Part shown: positions 1-9,180 of the stretch, in pieces
Position numbering within the stretch: position 1 is the stretch's first letter
Layout of the letters: every line of letters starts with the position of its first letter
Source: Flavobacterium hibisci
GTDB lineage: Bacteria; Bacteroidota; Bacteroidia; Flavobacteriales; Flavobacteriaceae
Length of the DNA: 64,000 bases
Reading direction: 5' to 3'
Assembly (NCBI RefSeq): GCF_020026925.1
Contig: NZ_JAIQDW010000009.1
Span: 124,001 to 188,000, forward strand
Notes under the pieces: generated by a model
What the model was told of the DNA's origin: nothing
Databases searched by the model: none
Seen by the model: only the letters and a program-made list of their open reading frames with translations
Position numbers and translations under genes: made by a program

Positions 1-282
1 GAATTACCTAATTATTCAGATGTACGGACTTTAAAAGGCCGGATATTTGGTTGGGACGGTGAATATAAAAAAGCAGAAAATGAGTTACTCATTGTCATCA
101 AAAGAATGCCTTTGTATGATGATGCTTATTTAGCCCTGATGGATGTTTATTGGTGGTCTGATCAGAATAAAAAAGCTATCGAAACAGGTAAATTAGCACT
201 TTCAAACGGTGTAAAAAATCCGGAAATCAAAATAAAGATCGAAAGATCTCAAAAATCAATCAACAATTCAAATACCAAATAA
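1..282 (+). CDS. TPR protein, 3' end only
   Basis: An open frame enters at the window edge and ends with TAA at 280-282, leaving 93 residues of a truncated gene. The visible part reads as two helix-turn-helix TPR-like units (for example RIFGWDGEYKKAENELL and WWSDQNKKAIETGKLAL). It resembles the N-terminal part of the next protein (STYAWDGDHKKARTEF), so the two are probably paralogous in this segment. It stops without any beta-barrel. The next ATG is only 3 nt downstream, so the two genes are almost certainly co-transcribed. The function is not known. A periplasmic scaffold role beside an outer-membrane barrel is inference. Confidence 0.8.
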   Translation, partial: ELPNYSDVRTLKGRIFGWDGEYKKAENELLIVIKRMPLYDDAYLALMDVYWWSDQNKKAIETGKLALSNGVKNPEIKIKIERSQKSINNSNTK

Positions 283-285
283 GTA

Positions 286-1572
286 ATGGGGACTCTTATA
301 AAAATTGGACATAGAAATTTTCAACTCTATATTTTTCTCATAGCTTTATTTTCCGCATCGTTTCAGATGACCGGACAAGAAAAGATGTATAATGGCGACC
401 CTGACGTTTCATTTGCAAAGGCCCGTGATCTGGCTTTTAATAATAACCGAAAGCAGGCACAGGATACTTTATTACACATCCTGACTAAATATCCCAATTA
501 TCATGATGTTCGCGAATTTTTAGCTTCAACCTATGCCTGGGATGGGGATCATAAAAAAGCAAGAACTGAATTTCAAAAAATTTTAGCAAAAGACCAACAC
601 AGGAAAACCACTTGGGTTGCTGCAATTAAAAATGAAATCTGGGGACAGTTTCCTTTTCTTGCTCTAAAATTATCTAAGAAAGCTTTGAAAAAATTTCCGA
701 ATGACACTGAAATATTAGAGCTGCAGAAAAGTGCACAGGAAAGTACGATGATTCCAACAGCTACTGCTGGTGGGGTACAAACATTATCGAGTGATATCCC
801 GAAGGATTCTATATCCAAAGAATCGGAATCGGAATTGAGAAAAAAAGTACGAAACAATACTATTGGCGTCACTTCAGAAGTGAATATTTACTCTGATGTA
901 TTTGATCCTATGTTTTACAATGCTGTAAAATATGCACGTCAAACCAAATATGGAAGTATTATTGGGAGAGTAAACATCGACAGAAGACTTGGTGAGTACG
1001 GAACTCAGTACGAGGTCGATTTATATCCCAAAATTGCCAAAGGAACTTATGCATATCTGAACTTTGGTGTATCCGGTTCTTCATTATTCCCTGATTACAG
1101 ATACGGCGCAGAAATTTATAAATCGCTTCCAAAAAGTTTTGAAATTTCGGCGGGGCTCAGAGGTTTGCAATACGATACTACAACCATGATTTATACGGGT
1201 TCTGTAACCTGGTATAATGGAAATAATTACTGGTCTTTCCGTCCTTATTTTACTCCGGGAGATAATGGTTTAAGCTCTTCAGGCACCTTGACATACCGAA
1301 AATACAGGACTGATGCTGATAATTATTTCGGCATCAATATTGGCGCCGGAATTTCACCAGAACTCAATCAGAATTACTTTTTTGAAAATGATAACCGAAT
1401 CGTAAACCTGCAATCGCAAAAACTGAATGTTTCTTATTATTTCTCGACCCATAACAAACAAAATGCCTGGGGCGCGCAACTTGGAATCATTCATCAGGAA
1501 ATTCCTTTTGACCAGGGCAATTATTTCTGGATTTCGACCCTTGCATTGTCCTGGGAAATCCGCTTCAGGTAA
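286..1572 (+). CDS. YaiO-type outer-membrane beta-barrel protein with N-terminal TPRs
   Basis: This 428-residue protein starts with a hydrophobic export signal (about residues 12-27). TPR-like repeats follow (about 40-150), then a low-complexity linker (about 155-185). The C-terminal half has alternating aromatic/polar strands typical of an outer-membrane barrel and ends in an arginine-terminated strand (ALSWEIRFR). This order matches the YaiO barrel family. A periplasmic TPR plus barrel is also the architecture of PgaA, the exporter of poly-N-acetylglucosamine, although that is a resemblance in layout and not demonstrated homology. It follows a TPR gene by 3 nt and precedes a secreted DUF4838 protein. 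Assignment to YaiO is fairly sure; a role in glycan export is inference. Confidence 0.75.
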   Translation: MGTLIKIGHRNFQLYIFLIALFSASFQMTGQEKMYNGDPDVSFAKARDLAFNNNRKQAQDTLLHILTKYPNYHDVREFLASTYAWDGDHKKARTEFQKILAKDQHRKTTWVAAIKNEIWGQFPFLALKLSKKALKKFPNDTEILELQKSAQESTMIPTATAGGVQTLSSDIPKDSISKESESELRKKVRNNTIGVTSEVNIYSDVFDPMFYNAVKYARQTKYGSIIGRVNIDRRLGEYGTQYEVDLYPKIAKGTYAYLNFGVSGSSLFPDYRYGAEIYKSLPKSFEISAGLRGLQYDTTTMIYTGSVTWYNGNNYWSFRPYFTPGDNGLSSSGTLTYRKYRTDADNYFGINIGAGISPELNQNYFFENDNRIVNLQSQKLNVSYYFSTHNKQNAWGAQLGIIHQEIPFDQGNYFWISTLALSWEIRFR

Positions 1573-1684
1573 TTGCATTTGAAAATTAAAAGTAAATCAT
1601 TTATACTTAAATCGTTTGAAGTCAATTTTGTAATAAGAAAGAGAAATCAAGGCTCATTTGAAGCTTCAATATCAATTCTAAAAA

Positions 1685-3910
1685 ATGCAAATCAAACAAC
1701 ACATTATTTTTTACATTGTTGTTTTCCTATCTTTTCTAAACTGCAAAATTATGGCTCAAGACTCCTTACATTTAGCAAATACGAAAGGACAGGAAGTAAT
1801 TATTGTTTCTTCTGATGAAAATACTCAAAAAGCTGCCGTACTCTTAAAAAACTATTTAGATCAGGCTTTTGATAATCCATATTTAATTCAGAATGCCAAA
1901 TCAGAAAACACTGAGAGTTCAAAAATAATTCTTGAAGTTAATCAAGGAAGTTCTGGTAAAAATGATTCATTTATTATCAAAAGCGATGAAAAAAATATTT
2001 ATCTGATTGGTTCGAATGAAAAAACGTTGCGATATGCCATTTATACTTTACTGGAAACATGGGGTTTTAGAAAATACACTGCAAAAGACAGTTTTATTCC
2101 GAAGCTGACAGAAGTAACATTCCCAAAAAACTTCCATAAAACATATACACCTTCCTTTGAATACCGGTCTTTATTTTATCCTGACTGTTATGATGAGAAT
2201 TTTAGGGAGTGGCACAAACTGGACTGGCATATCGCTGATTTTGGTATTTGGGGACACTCCTTTTATAAATTAGTAAGTGCGAAAGAATATTTTAAAACAA
2301 ATCCCGACTTTTTTGCTCTCTACGAAGGCAGGAGAAACACCGGATCATTATGCATGACCAATGATGCTGTAGTCAAAATTGTTTCAAAAAAAATGACGGA
2401 CATTATAAATCAAAATCCTAATGCCCGTTTCTTTTCAATAAGCCAAAACGATGATGTAGTTTATTGTGAATGTGATAAATGCAAAGCTTTAAACGAAAAA
2501 CATGGGGGACCGCAAGGATCATTATATCATTTCCTGAACAAAATTGCAGCACAATTCCCAAAAACGAGAATCACAACTTTAGCATATCTTCACACTTATC
2601 AGGCACCAAAAAACATAAAAATTAAGCCTAATATTTATACGATTTTTTGTCCAATAGAAATGAATCGCGGTAAAGCTATCGAAGAAACATCAGACAAGAA
2701 CAGTTTTGTACATATTCTCAACAAATGGAATATCGCAACTGAGAATTTGTATTTATGGGATTACACCGTTGAGTTTACCAATTATCTTTCCCCTTTTCCA
2801 AATTTTCATACTTTTTCGAAAAACTACAAATTATACAAACAAAATAAGGTCAAAGGATTGTTTGTACAGGGCTATGCTGATATTGCCGGAGATTTATATG
2901 AATTACGACAATATCTTCTGGCAAAAATAATTTGGGATACCGATACTGATGCTGAAGCTGTAACGAATGATTTTATAAATGGATTTTATGGCGATGCGGC
3001 ACCATTTGTTAAGAAATATATTGAATTACTTATTCAAAATCAGGAAAAAAGTGACCGCTATCTCAATATTTACACCAGTCCAATAGAAAGCAGAAACACT
3101 TTTCTATCACCTGAGGCAATGAATCAGTACGATCAGTTAATAAGCCAGGCAGAAATCGTTTCCAAAAACGATCCTGTAATCGCCAAGAGAATTTTAAAAC
3201 TGAGACTGGCATTAGAATATGTCTATTTCGAACAGGCAAAATTCTACGGAAAAGAACCAAACGGAATGTTTCAAAAAAATGGCGATTCGTTTTCGGTGAA
3301 AGGTCATCTGAAAAAAAGGATTGATAATTTTGTACAAAATTGTAAAGAATTTGGAATTTATGAGCTTAGTGAAGAGGGCTTAAGTCCTGAAGAATATAGT
3401 ATTCAATGGAACTACATCGCTCAAAACAATGTTGTCGATCATGTAGGGGAAAACCTGAAATATGAATTTGCAACAAAACCCGAACCTGAATTCAGCCTAA
3501 AAAAAGAAAACGGACTACAAGACGGGATAAAAGGATACAAAGATTTTAATCTGAACTGGACAGGCTGGTATGGTCAAAATGCCGAAATAATTATTAATTG
3601 TAACAATACAGATTTCAACTCGTTAGAATTTCAATGTCTGGAAGATCAGCGTCACTGGATTTTTCCACCCTCAAAAATTATCATAAAAGGATTCAAAAAT
3701 CAGAAATGGAAAACTTTAAAGGAGAAAAAAGAATCATATTTAACTGAAAATTATGACTTTACTGTAAAAAAATACAGTTTTAACAACATTAGTTTCCGTA
3801 ATTTTGATAGAATCAAAGTCATTTTAGTCCCAGAACAAAAATTACCTGCATGGCGCGAAAGAAAAAACAAAAAACCCATGCTGATGATAGATGAAATAAT
3901 ACTTAAATAA
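1685..3910 (+). CDS. Secreted DUF4838-domain protein, glycoside-hydrolase-like
   Basis: This 741-residue protein has a signal peptide ending near MAQ-D (residue 25). Residues about 35-150 look like the alpha/beta domain that precedes the barrel in GH20/GH67-type enzymes (ETWGFRKYT). The central part carries features I associate with DUF4838: LDWHIADFGIWGHSFYKL, then QNDDVVYCECDKCKAL near 255-269 with paired cysteines. The C-terminal about 130 residues resemble a beta-sandwich that could bind carbohydrate (FNLNWTGWYGQNAEI). DUF4838 is related to alpha-glucuronidase-like folds, but no activity is established for it. It sits 112 bp after the YaiO gene and 19 bp before a response regulator. A secreted enzyme acting on the glycan handled by this cluster is inference. 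Confidence 0.75.
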   Translation: MQIKQHIIFYIVVFLSFLNCKIMAQDSLHLANTKGQEVIIVSSDENTQKAAVLLKNYLDQAFDNPYLIQNAKSENTESSKIILEVNQGSSGKNDSFIIKSDEKNIYLIGSNEKTLRYAIYTLLETWGFRKYTAKDSFIPKLTEVTFPKNFHKTYTPSFEYRSLFYPDCYDENFREWHKLDWHIADFGIWGHSFYKLVSAKEYFKTNPDFFALYEGRRNTGSLCMTNDAVVKIVSKKMTDIINQNPNARFFSISQNDDVVYCECDKCKALNEKHGGPQGSLYHFLNKIAAQFPKTRITTLAYLHTYQAPKNIKIKPNIYTIFCPIEMNRGKAIEETSDKNSFVHILNKWNIATENLYLWDYTVEFTNYLSPFPNFHTFSKNYKLYKQNKVKGLFVQGYADIAGDLYELRQYLLAKIIWDTDTDAEAVTNDFINGFYGDAAPFVKKYIELLIQNQEKSDRYLNIYTSPIESRNTFLSPEAMNQYDQLISQAEIVSKNDPVIAKRILKLRLALEYVYFEQAKFYGKEPNGMFQKNGDSFSVKGHLKKRIDNFVQNCKEFGIYELSEEGLSPEEYSIQWNYIAQNNVVDHVGENLKYEFATKPEPEFSLKKENGLQDGIKGYKDFNLNWTGWYGQNAEIIINCNNTDFNSLEFQCLEDQRHWIFPPSKIIIKGFKNQKWKTLKEKKESYLTENYDFTVKKYSFNNISFRNFDRIKVILVPEQKLPAWRERKNKKPMLMIDEIILK

Positions 3911-3929
3911 TAGCCCTAAAGATCACCCC

Positions 3930-4292
3930 ATGCCAAAAAGGATATTTATTATTGAAGATGATAACATGACCATACAGATATTAAATTATATCTTTTCTAA
4001 AGAAGGGTACGAAGTTATAATTTCAAAAGACGGATTAGATGCTATTGAAAGAATTCCGGAAGAAAAGCCTGATTTGGTTATGACAGATATTTTAATGCCT
4101 ATGAAATCGGGTCTTGAAGTTATAAAATTCATCAAAGACAACTTTACTAAAACACCTGTCATTGCTTTGTCTTCCCTGGGTGAAGAGGAAGCTACAGTTT
4201 TGGATGCTTTCAAATTAGGCGTTGACGATTTTATCGCTAAACCTTTTAGTCCTAACGAATTATTATTTCGGGTAAAAAGATATTTAAAATAA
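3930..4292 (+). CDS. Single-domain response regulator (CheY-like)
   Basis: The 120 residues form one receiver domain with no output domain. The acidic pair is D10/D11, the phospho-acceptor is D53 (LVMTDILMP), the switch Ser is S81 and the conserved Lys is K104 (AKPFSPNE). The gene starts 19 bp after the DUF4838 gene and is probably in the same operon. No histidine kinase is visible nearby, so its kinase must be elsewhere. It could act by protein-protein contact, for example on a glycan synthase or a larger phosphorelay; which one cannot be read from the sequence. Confidence 0.92.
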   Translation: MPKRIFIIEDDNMTIQILNYIFSKEGYEVIISKDGLDAIERIPEEKPDLVMTDILMPMKSGLEVIKFIKDNFTKTPVIALSSLGEEEATVLDAFKLGVDDFIAKPFSPNELLFRVKRYLK

Positions 4293-4364
4293 CATTTTAC
4301 CACAAAAGACATCACTAACTCATGATGTTTTTCGTATTTCTCTGTTTCAAAGAGGATTTAATGC

Positions 4365-4372
4365 TATCTTTG
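4365..4372 (+). promoter_or_regulatory. -7 promoter element of the helicase gene
   Basis: TATCTTTG matches the Bacteroidota -7 consensus TAnnTTTG. It lies 10 nt before the ATG at 4383 and 16 nt before the ATG at 4389. No convincing TTG -33 element is seen. The short distance makes the second ATG the easier start. Confidence 0.55.
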
Positions 4373-4388
4373 CAAAAAATTAATGCAA

Positions 4389-5738
4389 ATGAGTACTTTC
4401 GAAAAATTCAATCTTCCAAAATCATTACAAAAAGCTGTTGACGAATTAGGATTTGTTACACCTACTCCTATTCAGGAAAAATCTTTTTCTGTAATTATGT
4501 CCGGCCGCGATATGATGGGAATTGCACAAACCGGAACCGGTAAAACATTTGCATATTTACTGCCTCTTTTAAAATTATATAAATTCACCAATACCAATAC
4601 GCCCAAAATCGTAATTCTGGTACCAACCCGCGAATTAGTCGTTCAGGTTGTGGAAGAAGTTGAAAAGTTAACCACTTATATGTCCGTTAAAACCCTGGGA
4701 ATTTATGGTGGCGTAAACATCAACACTCAAAAAAAAGCGGTTTACGAAGGTGTTGACATTTTAGTAGGAACTCCGGGTCGCACGATGGATTTAGCGCTTG
4801 ACGCTGTTGTTCGTTTTGATGAAACACAAAAACTGGTTATCGATGAATTTGATGAAATGCTGAATTTAGGCTTCAGACCACAGCTTACTTCGCTTTTAGC
4901 TATGATGAAAACCAAACGTCAGAATATTTTGTTCTCTGCAACGATGACAGATGAAGTTGACGATATTTTAAATGATTATTTTGATTTTCCGGAAGAAGTT
5001 ACTCTTGCTGCTTCAGGAACACCGCTTGAAAAAATTACCCAGATTACCTATAACGTTCCGAATTTCAATACAAAAGTAAATTTGCTCAAACATTTATTGG
5101 AGACTGACGAAAGTATGAGCCGTATTTTAGTTTTCGTAAACAACAAAAAGATTTCGGATATGCTTTTCAATCGGATTGATGAGCTTTTTGAAGGACAATT
5201 TGGTGTGATTCACTCCAACAAATCTCAAAATAACCGTTTGAGTACGATGGCCGAATTTCAGGAAGGAAATCTTCGTGGCTTAATAACAACCGACGTTATG
5301 GCAAGGGGTCTTGATATTTCTAACATCACACATGTAATCAACTTTGAATTTCCGGAAGAACCTGAATTGTATATGCACCGAATTGGTCGTACAGGTCGTG
5401 CAGATGCAACGGGAACAGCCATTAGTTTTGTTAGCCCAAGAGAAGAAGAATTTAAAATCGAAACTGAGCTTTTAATGGATCAGGAACTTGAAATCACTGA
5501 TTTTCCTCAAGAAGTTGAAATTTCAGCCAAACTAATCGAGCCTGAAAAAGACAAACAGCCGATTAAGTTTTTGATGAAAAAAGTAAAACTGGAAGGTGAC
5601 GGAGCTTTTCACGAAAAATCTAAAAAGAACCAAAAAGTCAATCTGGGCGGACCTTCAAAAACAAAAAAGAAAACACATGGATCTGTTAACAGAAATATGT
5701 TGAAGACAAGAAATGAGAAGAAGAAGAAAAAAAAATAA
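4389..5738 (+). CDS. DEAD-box family ATP-dependent RNA helicase
   Basis: This is a two-RecA-domain RNA helicase, likely cytoplasmic and involved in ribosome assembly or RNA turnover. Motifs appear in order: Q motif (PTPIQEKSF), Walker A AQTGTGKT, PTRELVVQ, GTPGR, motif II as DEFD, SAT, then RGLDISN and HRIGRTGRAD. Motif II reads DEFD rather than DEAD; this still satisfies DExD. A basic, lysine-rich tail of about 60 residues (ending in KKKKKK) probably adds RNA binding. I prefer the ATG at 4389 (MSTFEKFNLP); an in-frame ATG at 4383 would add two residues. The gene converges on the lactonase gene across a shared terminator. Confidence 0.93.
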   Translation: MSTFEKFNLPKSLQKAVDELGFVTPTPIQEKSFSVIMSGRDMMGIAQTGTGKTFAYLLPLLKLYKFTNTNTPKIVILVPTRELVVQVVEEVEKLTTYMSVKTLGIYGGVNINTQKKAVYEGVDILVGTPGRTMDLALDAVVRFDETQKLVIDEFDEMLNLGFRPQLTSLLAMMKTKRQNILFSATMTDEVDDILNDYFDFPEEVTLAASGTPLEKITQITYNVPNFNTKVNLLKHLLETDESMSRILVFVNNKKISDMLFNRIDELFEGQFGVIHSNKSQNNRLSTMAEFQEGNLRGLITTDVMARGLDISNITHVINFEFPEEPELYMHRIGRTGRADATGTAISFVSPREEEFKIETELLMDQELEITDFPQEVEISAKLIEPEKDKQPIKFLMKKVKLEGDGAFHEKSKKNQKVNLGGPSKTKKKTHGSVNRNMLKTRNEKKKKKK

Positions 5739-5762
5739 CAACAGGTAGTAATAAATCACAAT

Positions 5763-5820
5763 AAAAAAATCCCAAATTCCAATTAAAGTCTAAAATTGGA
5801 ATTTGGAATTTTTATTTTTT
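5763..5820. terminator. Bidirectional hairpin terminator
   Basis: An inverted repeat with about 15-bp arms (CCAAATTCCAATT and AATTGGAATTTGG) is flanked by an A-run on the left and T-runs on the right. It lies between the convergent helicase and lactonase genes and can serve both. Confidence 0.75.
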
Positions 5821-5834
5821 TGGAATTTGATACC

Positions 5835-6947
5835 CTATATTTTAGTAAAAACCAGTCCAACAGGCGAACATAACTCTATTTTCTTCCCTGTATTCGTAAG
5901 CTTTCCTGTAGTTTTATCTCTTTTAAAAATAATTATTTCATTAGTGTACTGATGTCCAACCAATAGATAATACCCCGTTGGATCAATAGCAAAATCCCTC
6001 GGCCCTTTTCCTATTGTACTTTGTTGTTCTACCAATTGAACACTGCCGTTTTTAAGGATTTTATAAACTGAAATATTATTCGCATCAACACGATCTGTCA
6101 CATATAGAAATTTTCCATCTGGTGAAATTTTAATTGCTGCTGCGCCTGTACCGCCTTTAAAATTTTTAGCAAGAATACTTGTTTCTGCAATCTTTTTTAA
6201 ACTTCCGCTTTTGTCATAACTAAAAGTCGTAAGGGTTCCATCTAATTCCTGAATCAGATAAACAAATTTACCATCTTTGCTAAAAGTCAAATGCCTTGGT
6301 CCGCTTCCTGCCTTTACATTTACACTTTCTTTTAATTTTAAAATCTCGTGTGCGGCACCGGGATTATAGTTGTAGATAAAAACTTTATCTAAACCTAAAT
6401 CACTGGCTAAAACAAACTTTTTATCCGGAGAAAAAGCAACCATATGCATATGTGCTTTTTCCTGACGTGCTTCATTTGGTCCTTTGCCTTCATGCTGGAT
6501 GAGCTGTTGTCCTTCTGTAATACTTCCATCAGCATTTTTCTTAAATACGGCAATATTCCCACCCGAATAATTAGCCGTAATTACATTTTTGCTGTCATTA
6601 ATCAAATGACAGGGATCTGCCCCCAAAGCATCATTCTTATTTATTAATTTTATTGTGCCCGATTTAGAATCATAACTAAAAGCACTTACTGTACTTTGTT
6701 TTCCATTTTCATTTACAGCATAAACAAACTTATTATCTGCTGAAACCGATAAATAACTCGGACTTACAACACCCTCCGAAGATTTTTTTAATTTAAAATC
6801 CCCTGAATTAGCATCAAACTCATACACATAAATTCCTTTGCTTTCGCAGGTATTGGTATAAGTTCCTACCAACAAGTTAAACTTATTTTGAGCTTTTGAA
6901 TTGGTGACTACTAAAGCTGAAAATAGTATTAAATACATTTTTTTCAT
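5835..6947 (-). CDS. Secreted lactonase-family seven-bladed propeller protein
   Basis: The 370-residue protein has a signal peptide (ALVVTNSKAQN, cut near residue 19) and then repeated beta-propeller blades of the form SPDGKFLYVTD, SKDGKFVYLIQE and DPTGYYLLVG. It matches the 6-phosphogluconolactonase-like (Pgl/YbhE, lactonase) family in length and in the opening LLVGTYTN. The E. coli homologue hydrolyses 6-phosphogluconolactone in the cytoplasm. A secreted copy would more likely act on another lactone or have a different role, so the substrate is open. It is a monocistronic gene on the minus strand. Confidence 0.85.
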   Translation of the reverse strand: MKKMYLILFSALVVTNSKAQNKFNLLVGTYTNTCESKGIYVYEFDANSGDFKLKKSSEGVVSPSYLSVSADNKFVYAVNENGKQSTVSAFSYDSKSGTIKLINKNDALGADPCHLINDSKNVITANYSGGNIAVFKKNADGSITEGQQLIQHEGKGPNEARQEKAHMHMVAFSPDKKFVLASDLGLDKVFIYNYNPGAAHEILKLKESVNVKAGSGPRHLTFSKDGKFVYLIQELDGTLTTFSYDKSGSLKKIAETSILAKNFKGGTGAAAIKISPDGKFLYVTDRVDANNISVYKILKNGSVQLVEQQSTIGKGPRDFAIDPTGYYLLVGHQYTNEIIIFKRDKTTGKLTNTGKKIELCSPVGLVFTKI

Positions 6948-7102
6948 ATTGTAAAGTGGTTTTTTGAATTAGCTAAAATAGGTAATAATATCTTTTCCTA
7001 CAGATTTTTCATTTATAAATGAATTTCTAAAACTTATATTATTCAAATATTTTTTGAATAAAAAATCCTGCTTTGAAAAGCTTTAAACTCTCAACAAATT
7101 TG

Positions 7103-7110
7103 TATTTTTG
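7103..7110 (+). promoter_or_regulatory. -7 promoter element of the BatA-like gene
   Basis: TATTTTTG fits TAnnTTTG and lies 48 nt before the ATG at 7159. A TTTG at 7072-7075 is present, but its spacing of 27 nt is longer than usual for a -33 element. Confidence 0.45.
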
Positions 7111-7158
7111 GCAAGCACATTTGCAAAATATAACGCAGTGAAATAAATCAAAACCTGA

Positions 7159-9087
7159 ATGCATTTTAAAAATCCCGAAATTCTATACTTTCTGTTCTTA
7201 TTGATTGTGCCAATTTTGGTTCATTTATTTCAATTACGACGTTTTAAAACCTCCTATTTCACAAATGTCCGCTTTTTAAAAGAACTTGCGGTTCAAACCC
7301 GTAAAAGTTCGAAAATCAAAAAAAGGTTATTATTAGCTACACGTTTATTACTATTGACATGTGCTATTATTGCTTTTGCCCAACCTTTTTTTGAAGCGAA
7401 AGACAGCAAAAATGCCTCAAACGAAATGTACATTGTCCTGGATAATTCATTCAGTATGCAGGCCAAAGGAAAAAAAGGCGAATTATTAAAGCGTGCTGTT
7501 CAGGAACTTTTGGAAAATACACCAGAAACTGCTAAATTTTCATTACTGACCAACACTGAAAATTTATGGAACACAGATATTAAATCGGCTAAAAGTGCGC
7601 TCCAGAATTTAAAATACAGTGCTACGCCATTTGAACTTTCAGCCATAACTGCAAAAATAAAAGCACACAAATCCGTTCATAAAAAGGATATTGTTATTAT
7701 CACTGATGCTGTTGGTTTAGCCGGAAAAGAGGTGAAAAATATTGATTTCGAAGAAAAACCTTATTTTATAATTCAGGAAGCAGAACAAAAAAACAACATT
7801 TCTATTGACAGCGTTTTTATCAATCAGACTTTAGAAAATTTCTACGAAATAGGAATCCATTTATCGGCATACGGTGAGGATTTTAAACCTGTTTCGATGG
7901 CATTGTACAATCAGAAAAAGCTAATTGCCAAAACAATTATTAACTTTGATTCGAAGAAAAAGAAGGTCAATTTTACAATTCCGAAAGAAGCCTTTCATGG
8001 TTATGTGACAATCGAAGACAACGGTCTTTCTTATGACAATACACTTTTCTTCAGTATTTCAAAAGCTAAAAAAACAAATGTGATCAGTATCGGGGAACCG
8101 GAAAAAAGCGGCTTCTTGTCGAGAATTTACACTCCGGCAGAATTCAATTACAACAATTACTCCATCAGCTCTTTAGATTACAACAGCTTAGAAAAACAAA
8201 ACACTATAATCCTGAATGAATTAACCGAAATTCCACAGGCTTTGCAGACGACTTTAAAAGCTTTTGTTTCAAAAGGCGGTAATCTCGTTATTATTCCTTC
8301 TGAAAAAAGTTCCGTTTCAAATCTAAATGATTTTTTAGGGAATTTTGGGAAAATTCAATTCAACAATCTAAAAACAGCAAGCAAGCTGATTACGAAAATT
8401 AATTTTGATCATCCGCTGTTTTCAGGCGTTTTTGAAAATAAAATCACGAATTTCCAGTATCCAAAAACCAATGCTTCTTTTGATCTTTCCAGTCCATATC
8501 CGGCAGTTTTATCCTATGAGGATCAAAGTCCGTTTGTGACCATTATTCAGAATCCGGTTGCCGGAATTACTGTTTTTTCAGCATCAATAAATAGCACCAA
8601 CTCAAACTTCCAGCAATCTCCGTTGATTGTTCCTTTATTTTATAAAATGGGGCAAAACAATCAAAAAACAGGTGTAAATGCTTTGACAATTGGCAATAAT
8701 CAGCCTTATTTTGTGGATGTATTATTGAGTAAAGATGCGATTTTAGAGGTGAAAGGAACGGAAGATTCATTTATTCCGATTCAGCAGATTCTGAACAATA
8801 AAGTCAAACTAACATTCAATGATTTCCCTGACACAGCCGGAAATTACAGTGTCTTTGATAAAAAAGAAGCAGTCGAAAACCTGAGTTTCAACTACAACCG
8901 AAGCGAAAGTGATTTGAATCAGGTAAACACAAACGTAGTTTCAGATTTTAAGACCGCCGATACGATTTCAACTATTTTTAATACGCTACAAACAGAACGA
9001 ACTGACAGCCAAATTTGGAAATGGTTTGTTATCTTTGCATTGCTATTTTTAGCATTAGAAATGGCAATTATCAAATTTGTAAAATAG
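7159..9087 (+). CDS. BatA-domain membrane protein with vWA-like region
   Basis: The 642-residue protein begins with the BatA N-terminal signature (HFKNPEILYFLFLLIVPILVH) and a second membrane helix near residues 56-74. A von Willebrand A-like region follows, with the metal-site motif DNSFSM (near residue 93). A long extracytoplasmic part leads to a final membrane helix at the C-terminus (FVIFALLFLALEMAIIKF). Bat proteins were named from Bacteroides aerotolerance operons, but here there is no batB-E neighbour. It is a lone BatA-like protein upstream of a dihydroorotase homologue. Its molecular role is unknown. Confidence 0.85.
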   Translation: MHFKNPEILYFLFLLIVPILVHLFQLRRFKTSYFTNVRFLKELAVQTRKSSKIKKRLLLATRLLLLTCAIIAFAQPFFEAKDSKNASNEMYIVLDNSFSMQAKGKKGELLKRAVQELLENTPETAKFSLLTNTENLWNTDIKSAKSALQNLKYSATPFELSAITAKIKAHKSVHKKDIVIITDAVGLAGKEVKNIDFEEKPYFIIQEAEQKNNISIDSVFINQTLENFYEIGIHLSAYGEDFKPVSMALYNQKKLIAKTIINFDSKKKKVNFTIPKEAFHGYVTIEDNGLSYDNTLFFSISKAKKTNVISIGEPEKSGFLSRIYTPAEFNYNNYSISSLDYNSLEKQNTIILNELTEIPQALQTTLKAFVSKGGNLVIIPSEKSSVSNLNDFLGNFGKIQFNNLKTASKLITKINFDHPLFSGVFENKITNFQYPKTNASFDLSSPYPAVLSYEDQSPFVTIIQNPVAGITVFSASINSTNSNFQQSPLIVPLFYKMGQNNQKTGVNALTIGNNQPYFVDVLLSKDAILEVKGTEDSFIPIQQILNNKVKLTFNDFPDTAGNYSVFDKKEAVENLSFNYNRSESDLNQVNTNVVSDFKTADTISTIFNTLQTERTDSQIWKWFVIFALLFLALEMAIIKFVK

Positions 9088-9094
9088 ATTTCAC

Positions 9095-9180
9095 TGTCAT
9101 TTCGACGAAGGAGAAATCACACACGCTGAGAACCAACTATATGGAATTCTGGATGCGATTTCTCCTTCGTCGAAATGACA
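9095..9180. repeat. Palindromic intergenic repeat with perfect 24-bp arms
   Basis: The arm at 9095-9118 (core ATTTCGACGAAGGAGAAATC) is exactly reverse-complementary to 9157-9180, with a 38-bp spacer. There is no T-run, so it is not an ordinary terminator. From memory, palindromes with this TTTCGACGAAGGAGAAATC core recur in Flavobacterium intergenic regions, which suggests a REP-like dispersed element. Only one copy is in this window. Confidence 0.8.

Noticed and set aside
1573..1815. 80-codon frame between the YaiO and DUF4838 genes
   Set aside because: It overlaps the start of the DUF4838 gene in another frame, has no ATG at a sensible position and shows no protein-like pattern.
4857..4868. 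DEFD in place of DEAD as evidence of a dead helicase
   Set aside because: DExD is sufficient for ATP hydrolysis and all other motifs are intact.
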